A model generated the notes under the pieces. The model was not told where the DNA came from. It saw nothing but the letters and a program-made list of their open reading frames with translations, and made no database searches. The position numbers were made by a program, and so were the translations under genes. 64,000 nucleotides of DNA, taken from assembly GCA_025782575.1 (NCBI GenBank), contig JALGYY010000046.1, forward strand, positions 1-64,000. The letters run 5' to 3'. The DNA comes from a bacterium (GTDB taxonomy: Bacteria; Orphanbacterota; Orphanbacteria; Orphanbacterales; Orphanbacteraceae). Below are positions 17,499-25,637 of the stretch, piece after piece; within the stretch, counting starts at the first letter, position 1; every line of letters starts with the position of its first letter.

Positions 17499-18293
17499 AT
17501 GCGCATCGGCTCCCGTTTTCATCCGGTACTCATATTATTGTTGCTGCTCGGCCTTCCCGGCTTGCTCGTAATCGCCAGCCGTTCCGGAATCGCTCCTCTC
17601 CGTTCGATCGCTGACAGTGCCCTCGCCCCGCTCGAAAGGGCGGTGGAATACACTCGCTCGTTCGCATCGATCAAGAACGACAACGAAGAGCTCCGTCTGC
17701 TCGCCACTCATCTGGCGATCGAAAATTTCTATCTCAAAGAATATCGATTTGAGAACCGTCGATTGAGAAGACTGCTGGAGTTCCGTGAAGAGACTCGCTA
17801 CGAATTGATTCCCGTTCGGGTCGTCGCCCGGACAGGGGGGAGAGGGGCGGAGACCTGGCGGATCGACAAGGGGGAGAGGGATCAGATTGAGCCGGGCATG
17901 GCTGTGGTAACTCACCGAGGTCTGGTGGGCGCTATCGACGAGGTGCTCCCTCATTCGTCGTCGATCCGTACGCTCCGGAATCAGGACATGCGGGTAAGCG
18001 CTGTCGATCAGCGGAGCCGGGTCGTCGGGATACTGGCCTGGCAGTTTCCACATGGATTCCGCCTGCTCGATGTTCCGTCCAATGCCGATCTCGTCGAGGG
18101 GGACGGGGTGATCAGTTCCGGGCTGGGTGGCGTATTCCCTCCCGGCCTCCCGCTCGGATCCGTATCCGAGGCGAGGGAGGTAAGAGGCGAGGTTTTTCGT
18201 CAGATTTCAATTGATCCCGAGGTCGACTTCGCACTTCTGGAAGAGGTCTACGTCGTTCGGGCTACCGATCTCAATCCGATCAACGAGGAATGA
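17499..18293 (+). CDS. mreC: Rod shape-determining protein MreC
   Basis: 264-residue bitopic protein linking MreB to the periplasmic wall synthases. It has one N-terminal membrane segment (LILLLLLGLPGLLVIAS), a coiled-coil stretch with IKNDNEELRLLATHLAIEN, and the periplasmic beta-barrel domain (VRVVARTGG, GMAVVTHRGLVGAIDEVLPHSS, DGVISSGLGGVFPPGLPLG). It starts six bases after mreB. Confidence 0.94.
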   Translation: MRIGSRFHPVLILLLLLGLPGLLVIASRSGIAPLRSIADSALAPLERAVEYTRSFASIKNDNEELRLLATHLAIENFYLKEYRFENRRLRRLLEFREETRYELIPVRVVARTGGRGAETWRIDKGERDQIEPGMAVVTHRGLVGAIDEVLPHSSSIRTLRNQDMRVSAVDQRSRVVGILAWQFPHGFRLLDVPSNADLVEGDGVISSGLGGVFPPGLPLGSVSEAREVRGEVFRQISIDPEVDFALLEEVYVVRATDLNPINEE

Positions 18294-18303
18294 GGGCCGC
18301 CGT

Positions 18304-18810
18304 TTGATCGCTATTCTGCGTGGCACACTGGTCGTCCTGACCCTGCATCTCTTTGAAACGACCTTGCTTTTCCGGCTCGGCCCTCCTTCACTACTCCCTG
18401 ACCTCCTGATCATGCTGACCGCTGTGACAGCGTCCCGTCTGACGACTGTTCGGGGGATCGCCGCGGGAATGGCGATCGGTCTGCTTCGCTCGTTCGCCGG
18501 TGGTGGGGGGGGCGGCGATGCGGCGACCGGTGCGCTGGCGTTCGGCGTCGCCGCCTGGTTTGCGGGGGCGGCCTCTCGCCGACTGGCAGGTGAGACAGCA
18601 GGAGGGCTCTTTCTCATTCTCGCAGGCACGGTCCTCGTTCACGATCTGGTCTATCTCGCAGGCCATCTTCGTTACGGTCTCTTCCCATTTGTTTCCCGAA
18701 TCGCTCTCGTGACCGTCCCGGCCGGGATCATCACTGCCATAGTCGGTGTGACCCTAAGTGAGATTCTGAGACGCCGTAGAAGAGCTAGGGGAGAGGTAGT
18801 CCCATCATGA
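18304..18810 (+). CDS. mreD: Rod shape-determining protein MreD
   Basis: 168-residue integral membrane partner of MreC in the elongasome. Five hydrophobic segments can be seen (for example LVVLTLHLFETTLLFRL, LAFGVAAWFAGAA, GLFLILAGTVLVHDLVYL), with the low sequence conservation usual for MreD and a hexaglycine run near residue 67. I start at TTG 18304, eleven bases after the mreC stop, because the GAGGAATGAG before it can serve as ribosome site and upstream frame overlaps mreC. The assignment leans on position in the mre operon and topology. Confidence 0.85.
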   Translation: MIAILRGTLVVLTLHLFETTLLFRLGPPSLLPDLLIMLTAVTASRLTTVRGIAAGMAIGLLRSFAGGGGGGDAATGALAFGVAAWFAGAASRRLAGETAGGLFLILAGTVLVHDLVYLAGHLRYGLFPFVSRIALVTVPAGIITAIVGVTLSEILRRRRRARGEVVPS

Positions 18811-20585
18811 TGAGAGAGATCGATCCGCGGGCGAGGGAAAAGGGGATCCTGCTCGGCGTCGTGCTTCTGGCGGGAGTGCTGCTCCTCATTGGGCGGCTCT
18901 TTCAGATGCAGGTGCTCGGGGCCGAGGAATATACCGCGAAAGCTGATGAGAATCGGATTCGTCCCGAACGTCTGACCGCTCTTCGCGGACGGATCTATGA
19001 CAGAACAGGCCTGATCCTCGCCGACAGCCGGCCTTCATTTTCCGTTTCGGTCATTCCCTATCAGATCAAGAGAGATCCAGAGGTGCTGAACCGTCTCGGC
19101 GCGCTGATCGACGTCGAACCGGAGGAGTTGAGAGAGCGTGTTCGCAGGGGATATTCGAGGCCGTACGAGCCTCGCGTTGTCGTCCGTGATGTTGACATCC
19201 GAACTGTTTCCATCGTCGAAGAGAGAACTCGAGAGCTGCCTGGAGTACTGATTGCAAGCGAACCGGTGAGACGCTATCCGCAGGGTGAGCGGTTCGCTCA
19301 TCTCCTCGGTTACCTGGGCGAGGTGTCGGAGCGCGAACTCCGGGAAGCGGCCACGAGCGGGAGTGGTCTCGGCGCCGGATCCCGTGTCGGCCGGACCGGT
19401 CTCGAGAAGCAATATGACCGGAGGCTCCGCGGCAAGGATGGTGTTCGATACGTTCAGGAGGATGCCCGGGGACGTACTCTCGGAACACTTCGGGAATCGG
19501 CGCCCGTTCCGGGGGAGGATCTCCGGCTCACGGTAGACGGTTCACTCCAGGCTCTGTCCGAATCGCTGCTCAAGAATTACATGGCCGGTGCTGTCGTGGC
19601 GCTCGATCCCCGCACGGGTGATATCCTCGTCCTCTCATCATGGCCTTCTTTCGACCCGAATCTGTTTGCGGTCTCGGTTTCGAGCGCCGACTGGGATTCA
19701 CTGACAGGTCATAAGCAGCACCCCCTTCTCAACCGGACAACGCAGGCGGCCTACCCACCCGGTTCGGTATTCAAGCTGATTACATCTCTGACCGGGCTGA
19801 TGGAAGGGCTGGTGAAACCGGAGACCAGGCTACTTCCCTGTCTCGGGTCCTATCGGTTCGGCAGGCGGGTCTTCCGCTGCTGGAAAGAAGAGGGGCATGG
19901 TTCGCTTCCTCTCCGGGATGCTCTTGCTCGATCCTGCGATGTCTACTATTACCAGATCGGTTCGAATATGGATCTTGATCGCTTCTCCGGCGTGGCCGGT
20001 GACTTCGGCTTCGGGAAGAAGACAGGGGTCGATCTGCCTACCGAGCGGAGCGGACTTGTTCCATCGAAAAAGTATATGAACGACCGGTACGGCCGCTCGG
20101 GGTGGGGACCAGGCTTCAAGCTGAACCACTCGATCGGCCAGGGGGAGATACTGACCACGCCGCTCCAGATTGCGCGCTACTTCGGCGCAATCGCAACCGG
20201 GAGTATTGTCAGGCCCCGGCTCCTCAAAGAGTCGATCGATCCTGACGGAAATCGGATTGACGGTCCGGAGAGCGTGGCTCGCGCTGTTTCATACACGGCC
20301 GATCTGTTGGACCCGGTTCGGCTGGGTATCATTGAAGTGGTCGAGGGTTTACGAGGTACGGGAGGTGCTGCGCGTGTTCCCGGTATCCGCGTAGCCGGGA
20401 AGACAGGGACGGCCCAGAACCCTCACGGGTTGGAACATGCCTGGTTCGTCGCGTACGCGCCGGCCGAGCAGCCTGAAATAGTTGTCTGCGTCTTTCTGGA
20501 GCAGGCAGGCCACGGTGGATCGGAAGCTGCTCCGATTGCCGGCGACCTCCTTCGTCTTTACTTTTCGCGAAAACGGGGAGCTTGA
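18807..20585 (+). CDS. mrdA: Penicillin-binding protein 2, elongasome transpeptidase
   Basis: Class B penicillin-binding protein that cross-links new peptidoglycan with RodA. It has one N-terminal membrane segment (GILLGVVLLAGVLLLIGRLF), a dimerisation/pedestal domain with GRIYDRTGLILADSRPSFSV, and a transpeptidase domain with active serine S320 in YPPGSVFKL, SCD in the second motif, and KTGTAQ as the third. 592 residues is typical. The start ATG at 18807 overlaps the mreD stop; rodA overlaps its stop. Confidence 0.96.
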   Translation: MMREIDPRAREKGILLGVVLLAGVLLLIGRLFQMQVLGAEEYTAKADENRIRPERLTALRGRIYDRTGLILADSRPSFSVSVIPYQIKRDPEVLNRLGALIDVEPEELRERVRRGYSRPYEPRVVVRDVDIRTVSIVEERTRELPGVLIASEPVRRYPQGERFAHLLGYLGEVSERELREAATSGSGLGAGSRVGRTGLEKQYDRRLRGKDGVRYVQEDARGRTLGTLRESAPVPGEDLRLTVDGSLQALSESLLKNYMAGAVVALDPRTGDILVLSSWPSFDPNLFAVSVSSADWDSLTGHKQHPLLNRTTQAAYPPGSVFKLITSLTGLMEGLVKPETRLLPCLGSYRFGRRVFRCWKEEGHGSLPLRDALARSCDVYYYQIGSNMDLDRFSGVAGDFGFGKKTGVDLPTERSGLVPSKKYMNDRYGRSGWGPGFKLNHSIGQGEILTTPLQIARYFGAIATGSIVRPRLLKESIDPDGNRIDGPESVARAVSYTADLLDPVRLGIIEVVEGLRGTGGAARVPGIRVAGKTGTAQNPHGLEHAWFVAYAPAEQPEIVVCVFLEQAGHGGSEAAPIAGDLLRLYFSRKRGA

Positions 20586-21808
20586 TGAGACTCTACAGGC
20601 GCCGCGTCTTCGTACGTGATTTCGACTGGATCCTCTTCCTGTCGGTCGCCGCGATTCTGATTTTCGGTCTCGTGGTGCTTTACAGCGCCGGGCGGACGAC
20701 AGGGAGTGAAGCCAGCTACCATTCTCGACAGCTTATCTGGATGGCGGCCGGCCTGATGGCCCTGCTTTTCGCTCTCGTGCTCCCTTTTCGAGCATTGGAC
20801 GGCCTGTCGATTCCGATCTACGGGGTCTCTATTCTGATGCTTCTCTTTCTCGTGTTCATGCCTGGCCGGGGAGCCGACCGATGGATCTCGCTCGGGTTTT
20901 TTCATCTACAACCATCCGAGGCGGCGAAGATCGGTCTCGTTCTCATGCTCGCCCGCGTTCTTTCTGACATCCCGCCGGGGCGCTGGCAGATTCGACGGAT
21001 GATCGCCCCCGCCCTCGTCGCCGGTGTCCCTTTCGTGCTGGTCATGAGACAGCCCGATCTCGGTACTTCGCTCGTGTTCGGATCGATTCTTCTTCCCATG
21101 CTCTTCTGGGCCGGACTGCCGATGAAGGCGATTCTGCTGGCCGTCTCTCCGGTAGTCGGCATGCTCGCCGCGTCCAATCTCTGGGCCTGGGTCGTCTTTC
21201 TGCTCATCCTGTTCGTCCTACTGATCGTACTTCGCGCTTCGGCAGGGTTTATCAGCGTCGCACTGGGGGCCAACATGCTTGTCGGAATAGCGGCGCCGAT
21301 TTTATGGAATGGTCTGCACAGTTATCAGCAGGCCCGAATTCTCACTTTTCTTGATCCCGGGCGCGATCCCCTGGGAGCGGGCTACCAGATTATTCAGTCG
21401 GCGGTGGCAATCGGATCGGGAGGATTTCTGGGGAAGGGTTTTCTTCAGGGAACACAGAAGGGGCTCTCGTTTCTGCCTGAACAGCATACGGATTTCATCT
21501 TCTCCGTGGTGGGGGAGGAATTCGGGTTCATCGGTTGCGCCGGTCTCCTCCTTCTCTACACGATCGTCCTGATCCGGATGCTGCAGATTGCCGTTCGAAC
21601 CCGCAATCGATTCGCTGCCCTTCTGGTAATCGGCTTTTTGGGGTTCCTTTCATTTCAGATAGTCGTTAATGTGGGTATGACGCTCGGCCTTGTGCCGGTG
21701 ACGGGGCTGCCACTTCCCCTCATGAGCTACGGCGGTTCGTCCCTCATCACTTCACTCTTCGCCATTGGAGCGGTACTCAGCGTCGGACTGCGAAGAACAC
21801 GCTACTGA
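20585..21808 (+). CDS. rodA: Peptidoglycan glycosyltransferase RodA
   Basis: SEDS-family polytopic membrane glycosyltransferase that polymerises lipid II in the elongasome. Ten or so membrane segments and the SEDS motifs are present (HLQPSEAAKIGLVLMLAR, QPDLGTSLVFGSILL, LPEQHTDFIFSVVGEEFGF, GLPLPLMSYGGSSLI). The ATG at 20585 shares a base with the mrdA stop; TTG three bases earlier would also work. 407 residues. Function with PBP2 is established for the family. Confidence 0.95.
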   Translation: MRLYRRRVFVRDFDWILFLSVAAILIFGLVVLYSAGRTTGSEASYHSRQLIWMAAGLMALLFALVLPFRALDGLSIPIYGVSILMLLFLVFMPGRGADRWISLGFFHLQPSEAAKIGLVLMLARVLSDIPPGRWQIRRMIAPALVAGVPFVLVMRQPDLGTSLVFGSILLPMLFWAGLPMKAILLAVSPVVGMLAASNLWAWVVFLLILFVLLIVLRASAGFISVALGANMLVGIAAPILWNGLHSYQQARILTFLDPGRDPLGAGYQIIQSAVAIGSGGFLGKGFLQGTQKGLSFLPEQHTDFIFSVVGEEFGFIGCAGLLLLYTIVLIRMLQIAVRTRNRFAALLVIGFLGFLSFQIVVNVGMTLGLVPVTGLPLPLMSYGGSSLITSLFAIGAVLSVGLRRTRY

Positions 21809-21831
21809 CAGGCGGAAACTCCGAGGAAATC

Positions 21832-22623
21832 ATGTTCCCGACAATCCTACAACTCGGTCCGATTCCCGTTCGCGCCTATGGAGTGATGATCGCCCTCTCG
21901 TTTTCCGTCGGGATCTGGCTCGGCATGAAGCGATCCAAACCGCGCGGCGTTGATCCGGTCGTCTTTACCGATCTTTGCGTAGCGATCCTGATCTCCTCGA
22001 TTATCGGTGCCCGGCTCGCCTACGTCATTCCCTTCTGGGATGAGTACGGCAAGAACGTGATGTCGATCTTCCAGGTCTGGGAGGGGGGACTCACGCTTTA
22101 CGGCGGGATCGGCGGAGCCATTGTCGGGTCTGTTCTCTTCGCCCGTTACAAGCGAATCTCTTTCTGGACCGTCAGCGACATCTGCTCCCCTCTGGTGGCG
22201 CTCGGCATAGGAATCACCAGAATCGGCTGCTTCCTGAACGGCTGCTGCTACGGCACGCCCACCTCGTTCATGACCGGTATCGTATTCCCCGGTGGTTGCG
22301 CCGCCGGCCATGAGTATCCGGGCGTTCGTATTCACCCGACCCAGCTCTATGACTCCGCGTTCGGCTTTCTCCTCTTTGCGTTTCTGCTGCTCATCGAAAA
22401 GAAGATCAAAGGGGATGGGAGGATCTTTCTGCTGTTCATGATCCTTTATGGATTGAACCGCTATTTTCAGGACATGCTCCGCTACTACGATCCGCGGGCT
22501 CTCATACATGTAGGGGGCTGGTCGCTTTCAGGGACGCAGGCAGTCAGCATCGGACTCATCGCCGCCGGACTTCTTCTCTGGAAGAGCCGGGGACCGCGCC
22601 GCAATCAGAAGGTCAGGGCATGA
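21832..22623 (+). CDS. lgt: Prolipoprotein diacylglyceryl transferase
   Basis: Transfers diacylglycerol from phosphatidylglycerol to the lipobox cysteine, the first step of lipoprotein maturation. The 263-residue protein is polytopic with LGPIPVRAYGVMIALSF, ARLAYVIPFWDEY, VWEGGLTLYGGIGGAIVG (Arg/Gly/His region variant) and the signature ITRIGCFLNGCCYGTPTS, a GCCYG form used by one Lgt branch; YGLNRYFQDMLRYYD closes it. The many lipoproteins in this window depend on it. It lies between rodA and aroE; aroE overlaps its stop. Confidence 0.92.
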   Translation: MFPTILQLGPIPVRAYGVMIALSFSVGIWLGMKRSKPRGVDPVVFTDLCVAILISSIIGARLAYVIPFWDEYGKNVMSIFQVWEGGLTLYGGIGGAIVGSVLFARYKRISFWTVSDICSPLVALGIGITRIGCFLNGCCYGTPTSFMTGIVFPGGCAAGHEYPGVRIHPTQLYDSAFGFLLFAFLLLIEKKIKGDGRIFLLFMILYGLNRYFQDMLRYYDPRALIHVGGWSLSGTQAVSIGLIAAGLLLWKSRGPRRNQKVRA

Positions 22624-23465
22624 ACGGCCCCATCGACGGCAAGACGAGGATTCTGGGGGTCCTCGGAGAGTCGATCGACTACACCGCTTCACCGGCGATT
22701 CAGAACGCCGCTCTCGATCATTTTAAGATGAACTATCTGTATCTCGCGTTTTCGATCGAATCGAAACGGCTTGGCGCCTGGATCGAAACGGTGAGAGATA
22801 TGAACATGCCCGGATTGAACGTGACAATTCCTCACAAGGAAACGATCGTGAAACTTCTGGATGAAGTCTCCCCACTCGCGGAGAAACTGGGGGCGGTCAA
22901 TACAGTCGTACACCGGGAGGGAATCCTGCGGGGAGAGAATACGGATTGCTTCGGTTTCGAGCAGCTCCTCCAGTCACTGTCGATTCGCTCGCCACGAAGC
23001 GCTCTCGTGATCGGTGCGGGTGGGGCGAGCCGGGCGGCGATCCATACACTCAGTCAGCGGGAGGAAATGAGCATCCGGCTCACCTGCCGGAAACCGACTC
23101 GCGGGAAACGTCTCGTGAGCGCGCTCGGCGTCGAACAGTCGGTCGAGGTCGTCCCCTGGGACAAACGAGCCGGAATTGAGGCTGATCTGCTGGTCAACGC
23201 TACCCCGCTCGGCCAGAAAGCGAGAGATCCCCTCCCCGTTCCTCCCCAGGTGGTGAGGCACGCGAAGTGGATCGCCGATCTCGTCGTGCGGCCGCAGGGG
23301 ACCAAGTTGGTGTCGCTCGGCCGATCCTATGGAGCCGAGGCGCGGGACGGATCGACCATGCTGGTGGAACAGGGACGGGAATCGTTCCAGCTCTGGTTCG
23401 GGAAGCGGCCGCCCGCCGCCGTGATGGAAGAGGCGCTCAAGAGAGTCGCAAGAGATGGCCGATGA
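22620..23465 (+). CDS. aroE: Shikimate dehydrogenase (NADP+)
   Basis: Reduces 3-dehydroshikimate in the chorismate pathway. The catalytic Lys/Asp pair is present (NVTIPHKETIV, GENTDCFGF), as are the dinucleotide loop ALVIGAGGASRAAIH, the NATPLG block and the C-terminal GSTMLVEQGRESFQLW. The shikimate-binding loop reads DYTASPAIQN where most enzymes have HSLSPxIHN, so one of the paired serines is threonine. 281 residues; start ATG overlaps the lgt stop (ATGA). Confidence 0.93.
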   Translation: MNGPIDGKTRILGVLGESIDYTASPAIQNAALDHFKMNYLYLAFSIESKRLGAWIETVRDMNMPGLNVTIPHKETIVKLLDEVSPLAEKLGAVNTVVHREGILRGENTDCFGFEQLLQSLSIRSPRSALVIGAGGASRAAIHTLSQREEMSIRLTCRKPTRGKRLVSALGVEQSVEVVPWDKRAGIEADLLVNATPLGQKARDPLPVPPQVVRHAKWIADLVVRPQGTKLVSLGRSYGAEARDGSTMLVEQGRESFQLWFGKRPPAAVMEEALKRVARDGR

Positions 23466-23471
23466 CCGGGG

Positions 23472-24167
23472 GTGCGGGACGTGTGGAATGTAGTGGCCGA
23501 TTTCTTCTTTCCGCCGTTCTGCCTGATCTGTCGGGAGAAGACCGATCGGCGAGGGGAACTTGTTTGCCCAGATTGCTGGGAACTCTCACTCGCCGATGAG
23601 GGAGAGCCGTTCGGGGTAACCTCGGAGGGTGTAGTGGATTGGCGGGAACCGGGGGCGCTTTATACCAGATGCGCCTACACATGGAACGATCAGCTCGGCA
23701 AGATCGTACATGCGTTCAAATATGGGGGATACACGAGACTGGCGGCGGCGCTCGGCGAGCGCCTGGCGGCCATGACCAGACTGGATCCCCACTTCGAATC
23801 AGTCGAGCTTCTCATTCCTGTCCCGCTCGCCCGCGCCAGGCGGAGAGAACGGGGCTACAACCAGGCGGAACGAATCGCATGGGAAGTCTGGAAAGGGTCA
23901 AAGGCGGAATGGGCGCCCGGGATTGTGAGCCGCCGGGGGCGATCCCGGTCACAGACAAGGCTCGGGCCGTTGGAGCGGCGACGAAACGTTGTCGACGCGT
24001 TCCGAGTCAGGCGGTCGGACCGTCTGGTGGGACGAAGTGTTCTTGTGGTGGACGATGTCGTCACGACGGGAGCGACCGCCCACTCCCTTGCGACAGTTCT
24101 GCTCCTCGCCGGCGCTTCGCGCGTGTCGATCGCCGCGCCGGTTCAGGCTTCGCCCGAACTCTCCTGA
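23472..24167 (+). CDS. comF: ComF-family phosphoribosyltransferase-like protein
   Basis: 231 residues with an N-terminal zinc-finger pair (FCLICREKTDRRG and LVCPDC) and a phosphoribosyltransferase fold with RERGYNQAERIAWE and the PRPP loop VLVVDDVVTTGATAHS. ComF is needed for DNA uptake in naturally competent bacteria; its substrate is not known. The start is GTG at 23472; GTG at 23481 is also possible. Its stop overlaps the proposed CTG start of the next gene as CTGA. Confidence 0.88.
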   Translation: MRDVWNVVADFFFPPFCLICREKTDRRGELVCPDCWELSLADEGEPFGVTSEGVVDWREPGALYTRCAYTWNDQLGKIVHAFKYGGYTRLAAALGERLAAMTRLDPHFESVELLIPVPLARARRRERGYNQAERIAWEVWKGSKAEWAPGIVSRRGRSRSQTRLGPLERRRNVVDAFRVRRSDRLVGRSVLVVDDVVTTGATAHSLATVLLLAGASRVSIAAPVQASPELS

Positions 24168-25633
24168 TCGCTTGTCTTCTGCTGGCGAGTCCTCTGCTCG
24201 CACTCGAGGAAGAGGAAATTCCCGCGGGCGACTGGATCCGGCAGGCGGCGATTCGTCTGAACGAACTGGACCCGTTCACGATCGCCGATCTCTGGACCGG
24301 GCCGCTCACAAGGGGCGCGCTTGCAAGGGAAGTGCTTCGTATCCGAAGCGAGTCCGTCGGGCCGGGGCCTTCCGATGGGTACCTTCTGGAACTGGAAGAG
24401 GAGCTGGCATACGAGTTAGATGCGCTCCGGTCGGGCGGTAGTCCGGAGAGAGAGGCCTTCCTGCGTGGGGAAATCCTGCTCGACGCGAAGGACCGCCGGA
24501 ATCGGGCCATCCGAGGAATCACTCACGTCGACATCGCTGTTCGGCTCCATTCCCGGTTCTTCTGGCATCAGCGAATCGAAGTCGACAGTGACGGCAGGGG
24601 GGATTCCGATTTTCTCGGCCAGGTATGGCAAGACCGATGGACCGGGCAGTTCGTTCTCGCCTATGGAGCGATTCGCCTGGACCATGGTGAGATACTGATC
24701 GGTCGCCGAAATCCAGCCTGGGGGGTGGGGAGGGAAGGATCGCTCATCCTGCAGGCGGCGAGCCCTTCGTTCGATCAGGTGGGGGGACGGTTTCGCTTCG
24801 GTGCTCTTCGTCTGGAGGCGTTTGTTGCGCCGCTCGACGACCTTACTGTGGAGCAGGATGGACAAAGGGTGACCTCTCGCCGCTTCCTATCCGCTCACCG
24901 ACTGGCCATCCGTTTCTCCGACCGTTTCCGGCTCGGCCTGACCGAGACTGTTCTCTATGGTGGGGAGGATCGAACTTTCGATTGGGGGTATGGAAATCCC
25001 CTTCTACTTTATTATGCCGTTCAATGGAATCGTAAGCGGGACGACAATCCTTTCTGGGCGATAGACGCCTACTGGAACATGCTCGAAGAACTCGATGTAT
25101 GGGGGGAATTTCTGGTGGACGATTTCCAGTATGATCTGGAAACCGAGCCGAATCAGATCGCCTGGCTTTGCGGCGGTTCGCTCAAGAATCTATCCCGCCT
25201 GCCAGGCGTGTTTGCCGACATCGAATATGTTCGTGTAAACAATTGGACGTACGGCCACAGGCTGCCCTGGAATCGCTACACATATGGGAACGGAATGCTC
25301 GGCCATCCGATCGGTCCGGATGCGGATCGTACGACCGTTCATATCGGGCGGCGTTTCGGGCGATCGTTCGACCTGCTGCTTCGCTATCGTTATGAGAGAC
25401 AGGGGGAGGGGAACATCGATGATCCCCGTGACAGCGCGGTTCCGTTCGGCAGCACTTTTCTTACCGGCTCTGTAGAGACGACCCGGTCGGCCGGAATCAG
25501 GCTCGAAGCCCATCCGGACTCGGGCAGGCGGGTCTTCGCTGATCTCGATCTGACCGAGGGAGACTGGACACTATCGAGCGGCGGGCTGGTTCGGTTCGGC
25601 CGCACGATTCCCCTGCCACCAGGGGGGCGGTAG
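24164..25633 (+). CDS. Outer-membrane beta-barrel of the capsule-assembly Wzi family, unusual start
   Basis: A 489-residue exported protein. After a hydrophobic leader (LIACLLLASPLLA) come short helices (GDWIRQAAIRLNELDP) and a long run of alternating amphipathic strands typical of a porin-like barrel; FLGQVWQDRWTGQFVLAYGAIR, EILIGRRNPAWGVG, GGEDRTFDWGYGNP and WGEFLVDDFQYDLE match the Wzi pattern. Wzi binds capsular polysaccharide at the cell surface. No in-frame ATG, GTG or TTG lies near the leader; CTG at 24164 overlaps the comF stop, like other NTGA junctions here. The Arg residues just upstream (RRAGSGFARTL) would improve the signal peptide, so translation may begin earlier at an unidentified codon. 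Confidence 0.75.
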   Translation: MIACLLLASPLLALEEEEIPAGDWIRQAAIRLNELDPFTIADLWTGPLTRGALAREVLRIRSESVGPGPSDGYLLELEEELAYELDALRSGGSPEREAFLRGEILLDAKDRRNRAIRGITHVDIAVRLHSRFFWHQRIEVDSDGRGDSDFLGQVWQDRWTGQFVLAYGAIRLDHGEILIGRRNPAWGVGREGSLILQAASPSFDQVGGRFRFGALRLEAFVAPLDDLTVEQDGQRVTSRRFLSAHRLAIRFSDRFRLGLTETVLYGGEDRTFDWGYGNPLLLYYAVQWNRKRDDNPFWAIDAYWNMLEELDVWGEFLVDDFQYDLETEPNQIAWLCGGSLKNLSRLPGVFADIEYVRVNNWTYGHRLPWNRYTYGNGMLGHPIGPDADRTTVHIGRRFGRSFDLLLRYRYERQGEGNIDDPRDSAVPFGSTFLTGSVETTRSAGIRLEAHPDSGRRVFADLDLTEGDWTLSSGGLVRFGRTIPLPPGGR

Positions 25634-25637
25634 AAGA

